NCBI RefSeq assembly: GCF_004307455.1
Contig: NZ_SEWX01000001.1
Location: forward strand, 124,001-188,000
Origin: Aquirufa nivalisilvae
Lineage (GTDB): Bacteria > Bacteroidota > Bacteroidia > Cytophagales > Spirosomataceae
Direction: 5' to 3'
Length of the DNA stretch: 64,000 nt
The translations under genes and the position numbers were made by a program. The notes under the pieces are model-generated. The model saw only the letters and a program-made list of their open reading frames with translations. It did not search any database and was not told the origin of the DNA. Of this stretch, positions 18,581 through 28,589 are shown piece after piece; positions within the stretch are counted from its first letter, which is position 1; the number at the start of each line of letters is the position of its first letter.

Positions 18581-19027
18581 TTAACCAACAATTGCTTGAC
18601 CACCTGCTGCTTCGATAGCAGCTTTAGCAGCACCAGAGAAACCTTTAACTGTAACTTCTAAAGCAGAAGTAACACTTCCACGACTTAAGATTTTCACTAA
18701 GTCAGACTTAGATACTAATCCGTGGCTGTAAAGTGTCTCAAAATTGATTTGCTTCAAACCAGTAGCATCAGCTAAAGCTTGTAAGGTATCTAAATTGATT
18801 GCTTTGTATTCTACACGATTGATATTTTTGAAACCGAACTTAGGTACACGACGTTGGATCGGCATCTGACCTCCTTCAAATCCACGCTTGCGTGAATAAC
18901 CTGAACGAGACTGAGCTCCTTTGTGACCACGAGCGGAAGTACCACCAAGACCTGAACCTTGACCACGACCTACTCTTTTTCTTGTTTTTACCGAGCCTTC
19001 TGCCGGCTTTAATGAAGATAATTTCAT
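18581..19027 (-). CDS. rplO: 50S ribosomal protein L15
   Basis: 148 residues starting at the ATG 19025-19027 (MKLSSLKPAEGSVKTRKR). An upstream extension to 19060 adds eleven residues with no family support. The Gly/Arg-rich RVGRGQGSGLGGTSARGHKG and GFEGGQMPIQRRVPKFGF are typical of L15. It is a late assembly protein of the large subunit. Confidence 0.97.
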   Translation of the reverse strand: MKLSSLKPAEGSVKTRKRVGRGQGSGLGGTSARGHKGAQSRSGYSRKRGFEGGQMPIQRRVPKFGFKNINRVEYKAINLDTLQALADATGLKQINFETLYSHGLVSKSDLVKILSRGSVTSALEVTVKGFSGAAKAAIEAAGGQAIVG

Positions 19028-19072
19028 GTGTATTGGGCTTAACGCTACCCTTTCGGGCAACTCGCAATTAAA

Positions 19073-19252
19073 TTATATATTCTCTACTACAATTAAGTGA
19101 TTGACTGCACGAATCATACCTGCGATAGCTGGGTTTAATTCTACTTCCACACTTTTACGGATCTTACCTAATCCTAGTGCTTGAATCGTACGTTTCTGAA
19201 CTTCAGGACGCTTGATGGCACTTTTTACTTGGGTAATTTTAACTTTAGACAT
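19073..19252 (-). CDS. rpmD: 50S ribosomal protein L30
   Basis: 59 codons on the minus strand, ATG at 19250-19252. The sequence MSKVKITQVKSAIKRPEVQK, followed by TIQALGLGKIRKSVEVE and a VNHLIVVEN ending, is L30 without doubt. It sits between rpsE and rplO, its normal place. It is just below 60 codons and so easy to miss. Confidence 0.96.
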   Translation of the reverse strand: MSKVKITQVKSAIKRPEVQKRTIQALGLGKIRKSVEVELNPAIAGMIRAVNHLIVVENI

Positions 19253-19287
19253 CGTATGTTCTATTTTAGAGGCACTAAGGCACTCGA

Positions 19288-19806
19288 TTATCCATTAAAT
19301 ACTTTAGCTACAGAAATTCCTCTTTGGAAAGCCACTGTATGTGGAGCTCTCATTTTAACTAAAGCATCAATTGTTGCTTTAACTACGTTGTGAGGATTAG
19401 AAGAACCTTTAGATTTCGCTAATACGTCGTGAACACCTGCTGATTCTAACACAGCACGCATCGCACCACCGGCGATCAATCCTGTACCTGGAGCAGCTGG
19501 CTTAACTAATACGAAACCACCAGAGAATTTACCTAATTGCTCGTGAGGAACAGTGTTCTTCAACAATGGAATTTGGAATAAATTTTTCTTAGCGTCTTCG
19601 ATACCTTTTGTGATAGCATCAGTTACTTCGTTAGCTTTTCCTAATCCGAAACCTACGATTCCGTGACCATCACCTACTACAACGATAGCAGAAAAACTGA
19701 AACGACGACCCCCTTTTACCACTTTGGCAACACGGTTGATGGCTACTACTTTCTCCTTCAACTCACCCTCATTAACCTTAATTGGTTTTGCTTGTAAATG
19801 CGACAT
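19288..19806 (-). CDS. rpsE: 30S ribosomal protein S5
   Basis: 172 residues. It has the double-stranded RNA-binding N-terminal domain ([20 protein letters not shown]) and the S5 C-terminal domain ([19 protein letters not shown]). It contributes to decoding accuracy and mRNA entry. Located between rplR and rpmD. Confidence 0.98.
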   Translation of the reverse strand: MSHLQAKPIKVNEGELKEKVVAINRVAKVVKGGRRFSFSAIVVVGDGHGIVGFGLGKANEVTDAITKGIEDAKKNLFQIPLLKNTVPHEQLGKFSGGFVLVKPAAPGTGLIAGGAMRAVLESAGVHDVLAKSKGSSNPHNVVKATIDALVKMRAPHTVAFQRGISVAKVFNG

Positions 19807-19814
19807 ATCTTTTA

Positions 19815-20162
19815 TTAAAATTGTAAGCCACCCTCGCGAGCGCCTTCAGCTAATGATTTAATTCTTCCGTGATACAAATAACCGTTACGATCAAAAACCA
19901 CTTTAGTGATTCCAGCAGCTTTGGCCTTATCTGCGATAGCTGTTCCTACTAATTTAGCAGCCTCTACATTGTTGTTCACTTTACCTTTCTTGTATGAGGT
20001 AGCAGACATAATCGTCTTTCCACTCAAATCATCTACCAACTGAGCGTACATCGCTGTGTTGGAACGGAAAACAGTTAAACGAGGACGTTCAGCTGTTCCC
20101 TTTATTTTCGCACGTATCGCACGTTTGATGCGAAGTCTACGTAAATCTTTTGTTGTTGCCAT
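19815..20162 (-). CDS. rplR: 50S ribosomal protein L18
   Basis: 115 residues. [20 protein letters not shown] and the C-terminal [20 protein letters not shown] are typical of L18, which carries 5S rRNA together with L5. The start is 45 nt after the rplF stop. Confidence 0.98.
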   Translation of the reverse strand: MATTKDLRRLRIKRAIRAKIKGTAERPRLTVFRSNTAMYAQLVDDLSGKTIMSATSYKKGKVNNNVEAAKLVGTAIADKAKAAGITKVVFDRNGYLYHGRIKSLAEGAREGGLQF

Positions 20163-20207
20163 ATTGATTTAACTTGTTTGTGTGGATTTCCGGCCCACGC
20201 TTTCTAT

Positions 20208-20765
20208 TTATTTCTTACCACCTGCTTTACCTGCCTTGCGACGAACTTGCTCACCCACAAAACGAACACCTTTACCTTTGTAAGGCTCAACTGGACGAAG
20301 TGATTTGATTTTAGCTGCCACTTGACCGATCAATTGCTTGTCGATTCCTTCTAAGTTAACCATTGGGTTTTTACCTTTCTCCATCGCCGTAGTGATTTTG
20401 ATTTCTGCAGGTATAGCCATAAAAATAGCGTGAGAGTAACCTAAGCTCAATTCCAAGATATTACCTTGGTTTGCTGCTTTGTAACCCACACCAATGATTT
20501 CTAAATTCTTCACGAAACCTTCACTCACACCAACAACCATGTTGTTGATCAATGAACGGTAAAGACCGTGCATAGCTTTGTGACGCTTTTGCTCTGTCGG
20601 ACGTTTAACCGTCAACACGTTTCCTTCGATTTCGATGATGATATCTTGGTCTACTTGTTGTGATAAAGTTCCTTTAGGGCCTTTCACAGTTACCAAATTA
20701 CCTGTGTTAACATCGACTGTTACGCCTGCAGGTAGGTTGATAATTTTATTTCCTATTCTTGACAT
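20208..20765 (-). CDS. rplF: 50S ribosomal protein L6
   Basis: 185 residues with the two repeated L6 folds and the C-terminal signature PVEPYKGKGVRFVGEQVRRK. Located near the factor-binding site of the large subunit. Between rpsH and rplR. Confidence 0.98.
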   Translation of the reverse strand: MSRIGNKIINLPAGVTVDVNTGNLVTVKGPKGTLSQQVDQDIIIEIEGNVLTVKRPTEQKRHKAMHGLYRSLINNMVVGVSEGFVKNLEIIGVGYKAANQGNILELSLGYSHAIFMAIPAEIKITTAMEKGKNPMVNLEGIDKQLIGQVAAKIKSLRPVEPYKGKGVRFVGEQVRRKAGKAGGKK

Positions 20766-20826
20766 GAAAATGTAGTTTTTGCTTAGATTTCGAGCTTAGC
20801 TCCTTTCAGCGTTAAACAATTAATTA

Positions 20827-21222
20827 TTAATATACGTAGCAAAGTACTTCACCACCAACGTGTAGTGTACGCGCTTCTTTGTCAGTAATTACTCCTTTCG
20901 AAGTAGACAAGATAGCGATACCCAAACCGTTCAATACGCGTGGTAACTCTTCCGCTCCGTTGTACTTACGTAAACCTGGCTTAGAAATACGAGTCAAATT
21001 AATGATTGCAGGTTGCTTAGTTACTGCATTATATTTCAAAGCAATCTTGATGGTTCCTTGAACTGTAGTATCATCAAATTTATAATTTGAAATATACCCC
21101 TTATCAAAAAGCACCTTCGTGATTTCCTTTTTAATGTTGGAAGCAGGAATTTCAACTACCCTATGGCGTGCCTTCAAGGCATTTCTCAATCGGGTTAAAT
21201 AGTCTGCTATAGGATCTGTCAT
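20827..21222 (-). CDS. rpsH: 30S ribosomal protein S8
   Basis: 131 residues. [18 protein letters not shown] at the start and [20 protein letters not shown] at the C-terminus are diagnostic. S8 binds the central 16S domain and in Escherichia coli represses the spc operon; whether it does so here is unknown. Confidence 0.98.
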   Translation of the reverse strand: MTDPIADYLTRLRNALKARHRVVEIPASNIKKEITKVLFDKGYISNYKFDDTTVQGTIKIALKYNAVTKQPAIINLTRISKPGLRKYNGAEELPRVLNGLGIAILSTSKGVITDKEARTLHVGGEVLCYVY

Positions 21223-21298
21223 TGTTTTTAAATTTGCCGCAAGCCATTAAAAAGGCCTGCAAAATTACAAAAATGAATTTAATTAATCAAATTTTATA

Positions 21299-21568
21299 TT
21301 ACCAGCTTGATTTGGTCACTCCTGGAATCAAACCATTCGATGCCATTTCACGGAAAGTAACACGGCTAATGCCGAATTTACGCATATAACCACGTGGACG
21401 ACCAGTCAACTTACAACGGTTATGAAGACGTACTGGAGAAGCATTTTTAGGTAACTTATCCAATCCTAGGTAATCACCAGCTGCTTTCAATGCCGCTCTT
21501 TTCACTGCATATTTAGCAACTGCTGCTTCGCGTTTTCTTTCTCTAGCTTTTACTGACTCTTTAGCCAT
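21299..21568 (-). CDS. rpsN: 30S ribosomal protein S14, zinc-free form
   Basis: 89 residues ([20 protein letters not shown]). This is the long form without the CxxC...CxxC ribbon: the only cysteine seen is in [14 protein letters not shown]. The C-terminal [21 protein letters not shown] is typical. Located between rplE and rpsH. Confidence 0.97.
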   Translation of the reverse strand: MAKESVKARERKREAAVAKYAVKRAALKAAGDYLGLDKLPKNASPVRLHNRCKLTGRPRGYMRKFGISRVTFREMASNGLIPGVTKSSW

Positions 21569-21607
21569 GATGTAAAAATTTTAAATGTGTTAGTAGCCGG
21601 TGGCTAA

Positions 21608-22192
21608 TTATTTTTTAATATTGGAAAAAGGCATTCCTACGGCAGCCAATAAAGCATAAGCTTCTTCATCCGTGTTGGCTGTAGTCACAAAAGTGATATC
21701 CATACCCGAGATTTTAGCTACTTTATCAATTGATATTTCAGGGAAGATGATTTGCTCTTTTACACCTAAAGTATAATTTCCACGACCATCAAATCCTTTT
21801 TCTGAGATTCCTTTAAAGTCACGTACACGAGCTAAAGATACTGTAGTTAAACGATCTAAAAACTCATACATACGATCTCCACGCAATGTTACTTTCACAC
21901 CAATTGGCATGTTTTCACGTAATTTAAAGTTAGAGATCGCCTTTTTAGAAATGGTTGCCACTGCTTTTTGACCAGCAATTTGAGTAATTTCTTCTACAGC
22001 TACATCTACTAGCTTTTTGTCCGCTACAGCGGCTCCTACACCTTTATTGATTACAACTTTAGTAATCTTAGGCACTTGCATCACAGACTTGTACTGAAAC
22101 TTTTCTTTCAAGCTAGGTACAACCTCTTCTACAAAACGTTTTTTTAATCTAGGTACTGCCATTTTTGTATATGTTGTGGATTTCCGACCCAC
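21608..22192 (-). CDS. rplE: 50S ribosomal protein L5
   Basis: 194 residues. Contains [30 protein letters not shown] and [14 protein letters not shown], all typical of L5, the 5S rRNA-binding protein of the central protuberance. A short N-terminal extension (about 10 residues) precedes the usual start. Confidence 0.98.
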   Translation of the reverse strand: MGRKSTTYTKMAVPRLKKRFVEEVVPSLKEKFQYKSVMQVPKITKVVINKGVGAAVADKKLVDVAVEEITQIAGQKAVATISKKAISNFKLRENMPIGVKVTLRGDRMYEFLDRLTTVSLARVRDFKGISEKGFDGRGNYTLGVKEQIIFPEISIDKVAKISGMDITFVTTANTDEEAYALLAAVGMPFSNIKK

Positions 22193-22206
22193 GCGTTAAA
22201 TTCTAT

Positions 22207-22542
22207 TTATGCAATAAATTTTCCTGTTACTTTAGAGTAGCGCTGTAACTTTCCTTGCTCGTTTACTTTACGACCAGTACGTACAGGCTTTCCGTTTTCA
22301 ACCACCATCAAATTAGAGATGTGGATTGAACCCTCACGCTTTTCAATACCTCCTTGAGGATTGCTTGCTGAAGGCTTAACGTGCTTCGTTTGCAAATTAG
22401 CTCCTTCTACAATTGCACGAGATTTCTCAACGATAACTTGCTTGATAACGCCAGTTTTACCTTTGGCATTACCTGAAATCACCATCACAGTATCTCCTTT
22501 TTTTACGTGCAATTTTGTTTGCTTGCTTGTATTATTTTCCAT
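22207..22542 (-). CDS. rplX: 50S ribosomal protein L24
   Basis: 111 residues with the KOW motif (KKGDTVMVISGNAKGKTGVI) and HVKPSASNPQGGIEKREGSIH. L24 is an assembly initiator near the exit tunnel. The first ten residues are a short polar extension. Confidence 0.98.
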   Translation of the reverse strand: MENNTSKQTKLHVKKGDTVMVISGNAKGKTGVIKQVIVEKSRAIVEGANLQTKHVKPSASNPQGGIEKREGSIHISNLMVVENGKPVRTGRKVNEQGKLQRYSKVTGKFIA

Positions 22543-22583
22543 GGTATGATTTTTTCTATTGGATAACCAATATATCTATCTAT

Positions 22584-22952
22584 TTATAAAACTTCTGGGG
22601 CTAAAGAAACAATCTTCATAAAACCAGCTTCACGCAATTCACGTGCAACAGGTCCAAAAATACGAGTTCCTCTTGGCTCATCGTTGGCATTTAATAAAAC
22701 GGCCGCGTTATCTTCAAAACGAATATACGTACCATCTTTGCGACGAATTTCTTTTTTCGTACGAACAACTACTGCTCTTGAAACTGTTCCTTTCTTCATG
22801 CTTGAAGAGGAAAGAGCCGACTTAACTGAAACTACAATTTTATCGCCTACAGAAGCATATCTTTTTCCAGTACCTCCCAAAACGCGAATCACTAAAACTT
22901 CTTTCGCTCCAGAATTATCCGCTACACCCAATCTTGATTCTTGCTGTAACAT
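22584..22952 (-). CDS. rplN: 50S ribosomal protein L14
   Basis: 122 residues, full length. [18 protein letters not shown] and the [20 protein letters not shown] segment are diagnostic of L14, a large-subunit interface protein that contacts 16S rRNA. Confidence 0.98.
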   Translation of the reverse strand: MLQQESRLGVADNSGAKEVLVIRVLGGTGKRYASVGDKIVVSVKSALSSSSMKKGTVSRAVVVRTKKEIRRKDGTYIRFEDNAAVLLNANDEPRGTRIFGPVARELREAGFMKIVSLAPEVL

Positions 22953-22998
22953 TATCTTTGATCTTTAAATTTTAAATTTTGAATAACAAGAGACAGAA

Positions 22999-23256
22999 TT
23001 ATTTCGCTTTTGCGATTACTTCTACTAATCTCCAACGCTTATTTTTAGAAAGAGGACGGGTTTCCATCACTTTCACTGTATCACCAATTCCGCACTCATT
23101 ATTCTCATCATGAGCCATCAATTTAGTGGTCTTCTGTACGAACTTTCCGTACAAGGGGTGCTTAACCTTACGGTCTACTGTAATAGTGATTGATTTATCC
23201 ATCTTATCACTAACCACTTTCCCAATCCTTACTTTTCTTAGGTTTCTTTCTTCCAT
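22999..23256 (-). CDS. rpsQ: 30S ribosomal protein S17
   Basis: 85 residues from the ATG at 23254-23256 ([18 protein letters not shown]). The frame extends upstream to 23292 but those residues (with two Cys/Thr-rich stretches) do not match the family. The OB-fold core [20 protein letters not shown] and [18 protein letters not shown] identify S17. Confidence 0.97.
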   Translation of the reverse strand: MEERNLRKVRIGKVVSDKMDKSITITVDRKVKHPLYGKFVQKTTKLMAHDENNECGIGDTVKVMETRPLSKNKRWRLVEVIAKAK

Positions 23257-23325
23257 GGTTGTTGGACTTGTTAAACAATTGACCATTAGCAATTCCGAAA
23301 TGGTCTATTAAAAATTAATAATTAA

Positions 23326-23517
23326 TTAAGCTTTTGCTTGCGCCGATAAAGCTGTCTCTAAGCGGGCAATCAATTTACGAGTTTCACGAATGCGCATTGG
23401 GTTCTCAATCGGTGAAATGGCATGTGCCAATTTCAAACGAGATAAGTTTTCCTGCTCCACAACAATTTGTTGTGTCAATTCCGCTACTCCTAATTTGTTT
23501 ATTTCTGCGTTTTTCAT
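23326..23517 (-). CDS. rpmC: 50S ribosomal protein L29
   Basis: 63 residues, two-helix protein with LKLAHAISPIENPMRIRETR as the family signature. It sits at the exit-tunnel rim, where it helps dock nascent-chain factors. Between rplP and rpsQ. Confidence 0.97.
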   Translation of the reverse strand: MKNAEINKLGVAELTQQIVVEQENLSRLKLAHAISPIENPMRIRETRKLIARLETALSAQAKA

Positions 23518-23556
23518 AACGATGCTATTTAAATTTTAAACCTGGGGTCTAAAACT

Positions 23557-23976
23557 CTATTCTGAATAATCTCTACGTACTACAAATTTTGTACGCATCG
23601 GTAATTTCTGAGCGGCTAAACGCAAAGCTTCTTGCGCTAGGGCTAAAGGAACACCTGCTGATTCGAACAAAATAGTACCTGGACGAACGTTGGCTACCCA
23701 ATACTCAGGAGCTCCCTTTCCTTTACCCATACGAACCTCTGCAGGTTTCTTAGTAATAGGTTTGTCAGGGAAAATACGAATCCAAACTTGACCTTCACGT
23801 TTCATGGCACGAGTTACCGAAATACGAGCTGCCTCAATTTGACGAGCTGTAATACGACCTGGCTCCAAAGATTTAATAGCGAATGATCCAAAATCAATTT
23901 CGTGGCCACGGGTAGCAACCCCTCTTACGCGACCTTTTTGCTGCTTACGAAATTTCGTTCTTTTTGGTTGTAACAT
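23557..23976 (-). CDS. rplP: 50S ribosomal protein L16
   Basis: 139 residues. [38 protein letters not shown] and [13 protein letters not shown] are diagnostic of L16, which lines the A-site tRNA path. Between rpsC and rpmC. Confidence 0.98.
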   Translation of the reverse strand: MLQPKRTKFRKQQKGRVRGVATRGHEIDFGSFAIKSLEPGRITARQIEAARISVTRAMKREGQVWIRIFPDKPITKKPAEVRMGKGKGAPEYWVANVRPGTILFESAGVPLALAQEALRLAAQKLPMRTKFVVRRDYSE

Positions 23977-24019
23977 CTTCTTATAAGTCTAATATCTAAT
24001 ACAAAATTATTATGGATGC

Positions 24020-24847
24020 TTAGCGCTTTCCTCCACGGCCACGGTTTGCACCACCAGCACCTGGTTTATTGCGATCACCACCTTGATCTGCTCCTTCTGG
24101 ACGACGAGAACGTCCTCCTCCGCGACGGTCATCGTCACGACCACGTGGGCCACGATCACCAGGACGAGAATCTGCCGAAGTAGATTGCAAGCCCATGTTT
24201 GCGTTTGGAGATAAATCACGCTTTCCAAAAACCTCTCCACGGAATACCCATACTTTGATACCGATTTTACCGTAAACAGTTAATGCTTCAGAGATAGCAT
24301 AATCCACATCTGCACGCAATGTGTGCAATGGGATACGTCCCTCCTTGTATCCTTCAGAACGTGCCATTTCAGCACCTCCTAAACGACCAGATAATTTCAA
24401 TTTAATACCCTGAGCTCCTACACGCATCGCTGAAGCAATTGCTTGTTTCATGGCACGACGGAAAGAGATACGAGCTTGTAATTGTTGAGCAATTGCTTCT
24501 CCAATTAATTTAGCATCGATTTCTGGGCGTTTAATTTCAAAAATGTTGATTTGAACGTCTTTTCCAGTGATCTTTTTCAACTCCTCTTTTACCTTATCTA
24601 CCTCGGCACCTTGCTTACCAATCACGACACCAGCACGAGCTGTATTGATCGTCAATGTGATACGCTTTAAAGTACGTTCAATAATAACTTTAGAGATAGA
24701 TCCCTTTGGAATACGAGCAGCCACATACTTTCTGATCTTCTCGTCCTCAACCAATTTATCCGCGAAAGTCTTACCACCGTACCAGTTAGAATCCCAACCT
24801 CTTACGATACCTAATCTTAATCCAACGGGGTTAATTTTTTGTCCCAT
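24020..24847 (-). CDS. rpsC: 30S ribosomal protein S3 with a long Gly/Arg/Asp-rich tail
   Basis: 275 residues. The KH RNA-binding domain ([20 protein letters not shown]) and the C-terminal S3 domain ([20 protein letters not shown]) end near residue 215. The last 60 residues are a low-complexity tail of Gly, Arg, Asp and Pro, likely disordered and RNA- or protein-binding. S3 forms the mRNA entry pore. The overlapping minus-strand frame at 24010-24240 is a shadow. Confidence 0.97.
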   Translation of the reverse strand: MGQKINPVGLRLGIVRGWDSNWYGGKTFADKLVEDEKIRKYVAARIPKGSISKVIIERTLKRITLTINTARAGVVIGKQGAEVDKVKEELKKITGKDVQINIFEIKRPEIDAKLIGEAIAQQLQARISFRRAMKQAIASAMRVGAQGIKLKLSGRLGGAEMARSEGYKEGRIPLHTLRADVDYAISEALTVYGKIGIKVWVFRGEVFGKRDLSPNANMGLQSTSADSRPGDRGPRGRDDDRRGGGRSRRPEGADQGGDRNKPGAGGANRGRGGKR

Positions 24848-24870
24848 TTCTTGTTATATCTAATAGTTAA

Positions 24871-25248
24871 TTATTCAGCTGAATTTGTTTCCTCTAAAGC
24901 AGGTGCTGCCGAAGAAGCCACTACTAAAGTGATGTGATTGGATCTTTTCAAAATCCGGTGACCTCTTCCCTGAGGAGCAGGACGTAAACGCTTGATAGAT
25001 GAACCTCCATCTACGAAGATAGTCTTGATGTATAAATCAGCTTCTTCGATTTTAGCGTCCTCATGTTTGTTCTGCCAGTTAGAGACTGCTGATAACAACA
25101 ATTTTTCAATTGCTTTAGCACCCACTTTAGGCTCAAACTTTAAAATACCTAAAGCCTTAGATACTTTTTGTCCGCGTACCATATCCGCTACCAAACGCAT
25201 CTTTTGAGGCGAAGTAGGAACATTTCTTAATTTAGCAATAGCTTCCAT
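24871..25248 (-). CDS. rplV: 50S ribosomal protein L22
   Basis: 125 residues. [19 protein letters not shown] and the tunnel-loop region [19 protein letters not shown] are diagnostic of L22, whose long hairpin lines the exit tunnel. It ends with a short acidic tail (ALEETNSAE). Confidence 0.98.
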   Translation of the reverse strand: MEAIAKLRNVPTSPQKMRLVADMVRGQKVSKALGILKFEPKVGAKAIEKLLLSAVSNWQNKHEDAKIEEADLYIKTIFVDGGSSIKRLRPAPQGRGHRILKRSNHITLVVASSAAPALEETNSAE

Positions 25249-25287
25249 TTTTCAATTTCTGATTATAAGACCCTTAGGTCAATATCT

Positions 25288-25566
25288 TTACTTTTTACCT
25301 TTGTCTTTTTTCGCTATGTGACCACGGAAGTTACGGGTCGGCGAGAACTCACCCAATTTGTGACCTACCATGTTTTCAGTTACATAAACTGGAATAAATT
25401 TATTCCCGTTGTGAACCGCAAACGTGTGGCCTACGAAATCTGGAGAAATCATTGAACGTCTTGACCATGTTTTGATCACCGACTTTTTGCCGGATTCGTT
25501 CATCACCTGTACCTTGTTGTCAAGGCGGTAATCAATGTAAGGACCTTTTTTTAGTGAACGTGCCAT
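25288..25566 (-). CDS. rpsS: 30S ribosomal protein S19
   Basis: 92 residues. [18 protein letters not shown] and the [20 protein letters not shown] segment are diagnostic. S19 binds the small-subunit head with S13. The start is 3 nt after the rplB stop. Confidence 0.98.
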   Translation of the reverse strand: MARSLKKGPYIDYRLDNKVQVMNESGKKSVIKTWSRRSMISPDFVGHTFAVHNGNKFIPVYVTENMVGHKLGEFSPTRNFRGHIAKKDKGKK

Positions 25567-25569
25567 CTA

Positions 25570-26397
25570 CTATTTTTTTCTTCTACTGATGATAAGACGA
25601 TTAGTGTGTTTCTTTGGATTACGAGTTTTCTTACCCTTAGCCAATAAACCGGTACGAGAACGTGGGTGACCTCCTGAAGCGCGGCCCTCACCACCACCCA
25701 TCGGGTGATCTACTGGGTTCATCACCACACCACGAACACGTGGACGGCGACCTAACCAACGATGACGACCTGCTTTACCCAAGTTAACGTTCATGTGATC
25801 TGCATTCGATACAGTACCGATTGTTGCTAAGCAACGAGCCAATACCATACGCATCTCTCCTGAAGGTAACTTAAGCGTGGCGTATTTACCATCACGTGCT
25901 AATAACTGAGCGTAAGTACCTGCCGAACGAGCCATTTCAGCTCCACGACCTGGTTGCAACTCAATTGCGTGTACCAAAGTACCCAATGGGATGTTTGCCA
26001 AAGGCAATGTATTTCCAATCTCGGGAGCCACTGACTCACCAGAGATAACTGTTTGACCTACTTGAATTCCTTGCGGAGCCAAGATATAAGCCTTTTCTCC
26101 ATCTGTATACTCGACAAGAGCAATACGTGAAGTACGGTTTGGATCGTATTCTACTGTCAAAACAGTAGCCGATACATCAAATTTAGAGCGAGTAAAATCA
26201 ATCACACGGTAACGACGCTTGTGACCACCTCCGATGTAACGCATCGAACGACGACCATCTGCATTTCTACCACCTGTGCGCTTGATAGGCTCCAAAAGGG
26301 GCTTATACGGCTTGTCCGTAGTAATCTCCTCAAACGTTGGCGCAATGCGCTGACGTTGGCCTGGAGTTGTTGGTTTTAATTTTTTAATAGCTGCCAT
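25570..26397 (-). CDS. rplB: 50S ribosomal protein L2
   Basis: 275 residues, full length. Typical elements are [20 protein letters not shown] and [20 protein letters not shown], the latter carrying the conserved His near the peptidyl-transferase centre. Between rplW and rpsS. Confidence 0.99.
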   Translation of the reverse strand: MAAIKKLKPTTPGQRQRIAPTFEEITTDKPYKPLLEPIKRTGGRNADGRRSMRYIGGGHKRRYRVIDFTRSKFDVSATVLTVEYDPNRTSRIALVEYTDGEKAYILAPQGIQVGQTVISGESVAPEIGNTLPLANIPLGTLVHAIELQPGRGAEMARSAGTYAQLLARDGKYATLKLPSGEMRMVLARCLATIGTVSNADHMNVNLGKAGRHRWLGRRPRVRGVVMNPVDHPMGGGEGRASGGHPRSRTGLLAKGKKTRNPKKHTNRLIISRRKK

Positions 26398-26444
26398 TTA
26401 TTTTAGTTCAAATTATCGGGATGAACCCCCTTAATACATTCTAA

Positions 26445-26732
26445 TTAAATTCCTTGGTAGAAGTCAATTACTTCACCAGTTCCTACTGTAACGATTGCCT
26501 TCTTAATCGTAGAAGTACGTCCAGAAGTAATCTTAGTACGAGTGCTCTTGGATTTTTTCTTTCCAATTTGACGCATGGTTTTTACATCCAATACCTCTAC
26601 TCCGTACATTTTCTTAACCTCCTTGGCAATCTCAATCTTGTTTGCAGTTAATTCAACCACAAATACATACTTGCCTTTTTCTTGCATGGCTTGCGACTTT
26701 TCAGTCAAGGCCGGACGTTTAATAATGCCCAT
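26445..26732 (-). CDS. rplW: 50S ribosomal protein L23
   Basis: 95 residues. IIKRPALTEKSQAMQEKGKY and the VKKMYGVEVLDVKTMRQIGK segment are typical. L23 is the docking point for trigger factor and SRP at the tunnel exit. Confidence 0.98.
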   Translation of the reverse strand: MGIIKRPALTEKSQAMQEKGKYVFVVELTANKIEIAKEVKKMYGVEVLDVKTMRQIGKKKSKSTRTKITSGRTSTIKKAIVTVGTGEVIDFYQGI

Positions 26733-26769
26733 GGTATATTTCGTTTATAACAGAACTAGGTTCTGAAAA

Positions 26770-27399
26770 TTATTTACTAAAAGATGATTCAATTTTTTGG
26801 ATCGCTGCTTCAGTGATCAACAATTTAGTAGCATTTACTAAATCATATGTATTCACATCAGATGCTGTCGAAACTTTTGCCTTAGGAACATTACGTCCTG
26901 ACAATACCACATTCTTGTCTACTTCTGGAGTAATCAATAATGTCTTTGTATTATCTAAAGAGAAAGCTTTCAACATAGTCAAATATGCTTTTGTTTTGGG
27001 AGTGTCAAATGCCACTGAATCCAAAATTGCGATATCTCCACTCTGTGCTTTCGCAGCTAGAGCTGACTGGCGAGCCAATGACTTCACCTTTTTGTTTAAT
27101 TTGAAATGGTAATCACGTGGACGTGGACCGAAGATACGACCACCACCTTTCATCAAAGGAGATTTCATCGAACCAGCACGTGCACCACCTGTACCTTTTT
27201 GTTTTTTAATCTTACGCGTTGAACGTGAAACTTCTGCACGCTCTTTCGCCTTGTGTGTTCCTTGACGTTGGTTCGCCAAATATTGCTTCACATCCAAGTA
27301 AACCACATGCTCGTTTGGAACAATGCCAAAGATCTCGTCAGAAAGGGTTACTTTCTTTCCGGTATCTTTACCTGCTATGTTATATACTGCTAATTCCAT
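26770..27399 (-). CDS. rplD: 50S ribosomal protein L4
   Basis: 209 residues. The extended-loop region QGTHKAKERAEVSRSTRKIK followed by KQKGTGGARAGSMKSPLMKG marks L4. In Escherichia coli L4 represses its own (S10) operon through the leader, which is relevant to the long leader in front of rplC here. No such control has been shown for this lineage, to my knowledge. Confidence 0.98.
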   Translation of the reverse strand: MELAVYNIAGKDTGKKVTLSDEIFGIVPNEHVVYLDVKQYLANQRQGTHKAKERAEVSRSTRKIKKQKGTGGARAGSMKSPLMKGGGRIFGPRPRDYHFKLNKKVKSLARQSALAAKAQSGDIAILDSVAFDTPKTKAYLTMLKAFSLDNTKTLLITPEVDKNVVLSGRNVPKAKVSTASDVNTYDLVNATKLLITEAAIQKIESSFSK

Positions 27400-27441
27400 A
27401 ATCAGAATGTCTATTGTTAAAGGCTCGCGCCTTTATGGGTT

Positions 27442-28059
27442 TTAATTTTCAATAATTACGTATGAGTTCTTCGCTCCAGGAATTGATCCTGATACCACCA
27501 AAAGGTTTTTGTCTGGATAAATTCTCAAAACCTCTAAGTTTTGAACCTTAACACGATTTCCTCCTGTGCGTCCAGCCATACGTAAGCCTTTGAATACACG
27601 TGATGGGAATGAACAAGCTCCAATAGAACCTGGGTGACGACCACGATTATGCTGACCGTGAGTTTGACCACCCACACCACCAAATCCGTGACGCTTAACA
27701 ACACCTTGAAAACCTTTACCTTTAGAAGTTCCAACCGCATCAATGAAGGTTCCAACTTCTAACATTTCTACTGTTAATACATCTCCTAAGTTCAATGGTT
27801 GTTCGAACGTGCGAAACTCTACCAATTTTTTCTTTGGAGTTGTGTTAGCTTTCTTAAAGTGACCCAACAAAGATTTTGTTGTGTGCTTCTCTTTCTTTTC
27901 ACCGAAACCGATTTGAACAGCGTTGTAGCCTTCGTTCTCAACAGTTTTCACTTGCGTAACAACACAAGGGCCGGCCTCAATCAGCGTACATGCAACGGAT
28001 CTACCGTCTTCCATGTATAGGCTGGTCATTCCGATTTTTTTACCAATAATTCCAGACAT
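27442..28059 (-). CDS. rplC: 50S ribosomal protein L3, first gene of the cluster
   Basis: 205 residues. [20 protein letters not shown] and [20 protein letters not shown] are diagnostic of L3. It is the first gene after the promoter: rpsJ (S10), which usually precedes rplC, is absent. About 340 nt of leader separate the promoter from this start codon. Confidence 0.98.
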   Translation of the reverse strand: MSGIIGKKIGMTSLYMEDGRSVACTLIEAGPCVVTQVKTVENEGYNAVQIGFGEKKEKHTTKSLLGHFKKANTTPKKKLVEFRTFEQPLNLGDVLTVEMLEVGTFIDAVGTSKGKGFQGVVKRHGFGGVGGQTHGQHNRGRHPGSIGACSFPSRVFKGLRMAGRTGGNRVKVQNLEVLRIYPDKNLLVVSGSIPGAKNSYVIIEN

Positions 28060-28402
28060 ATAATATTTTGTTTAAAAAATTATGCTCACAAGGCTAACTA
28101 TGGCTTGTTGTGAGACTTTTATTCATAAATCATTGCGAACAATGACGAAGAATCAATAAAAATGCAGATTGGCGTAAAGCGACAAGATGGAGGCGCTGTG
28201 GATAACAGCGAAAAACACCTTGTGTAGCTTAATATTCAATCAATGGGTTGGGCATTCAACATTCATTAATCAATACCAGTTCTAACACAAAAATCGAGCT
28301 TACCTCAATTTAAACCATTTCGACCCGCATTTTTGGTGTTTTAAATAAATTCGAGAAGTTCTGCCAACCTCTTTCTGAATAAAAAACTGCGTTTGTCGAA
28401 CG
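28060..28402 (-). promoter_or_regulatory. Long untranslated leader of the ribosomal cluster
   Basis: Between the promoter at 28409-28438 and the rplC ATG there are about 340 nt with no supported reading frame. Two hairpins can be drawn on the minus strand: CTCACAA/TTGTGAG at 28085-28114, followed by CATAATTTTTT, and CGCTGT-TATCC-ACAGCG at 28194-28210. The first has the look of an attenuator directly before rplC. I see no RNA family that I know. The leader could be a site of autogenous control by L4 or another r-protein; this is inference. Confidence 0.45.
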
Positions 28403-28408
28403 GGAGTG

Positions 28409-28438
28409 CAAAGGTAGGAAAAATATTAACACATCCAA
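28409..28438 (-). promoter_or_regulatory. Bacteroidota-type promoter of the ribosomal cluster
   Basis: On the minus strand TTG (28436-28438), 19 bases, then TACCTTTG (28409-28416) followed by CACTCC. This is a full match to the Bacteroidota -33/-7 consensus (TTG, about 19-nt spacer, TAnnTTTG), and the best promoter in the window. The expected transcription start is near 28402. Confidence 0.75.
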
Positions 28439-28522
28439 TAGCCCAATTAAAAATATTTTTTAGCTAATCCTCTGAGTCTGTGTATTATTCGGAATTAAGC
28501 CTTAGAATTTGTGCATTTTTAC

Positions 28523-28530
28523 TAAATTTG
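28523..28530 (+). promoter_or_regulatory. Candidate -7 promoter box of the aldolase gene
   Basis: TAAATTTG followed by TG fits TAnnTTTG and lies 60 nt before the ATG at 28590. No clear -33 TTG is present at 19-21 nt. It is divergent from the ribosomal promoter 90 bp away. Apart from these two promoters and the ribosomal leader, nothing else is seen between 28060 and 28589. Confidence 0.45.
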
Positions 28531-28589
28531 TGCCCTACTCACCTGTTAATCAGGTAGTTTTTATTTATTTCCCAAGAAAAAAAATCATT

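Noticed and set aside
18876-19067. 63-codon minus-strand frame over rplO
   Set aside because: An Arg/Ser-rich shadow of the Gly/Arg-rich start of L15 in another frame.
24010-24240. 76-codon minus-strand frame beside rpsC
   Set aside because: It is a shifted reading of the Gly/Arg/Asp repeats of the S3 tail; S3 runs unbroken through the region in its own frame.
28060-28508. Hidden rpsJ or small gene before rplC
   Set aside because: No frame of S10 length or sequence occurs on either strand; only a promoter and leader hairpins are seen.
28509-28589. N-terminal extension of the aldolase
   Set aside because: It starts upstream of the candidate -7 box and does not match the family start MSSLTNQKGVLHG.
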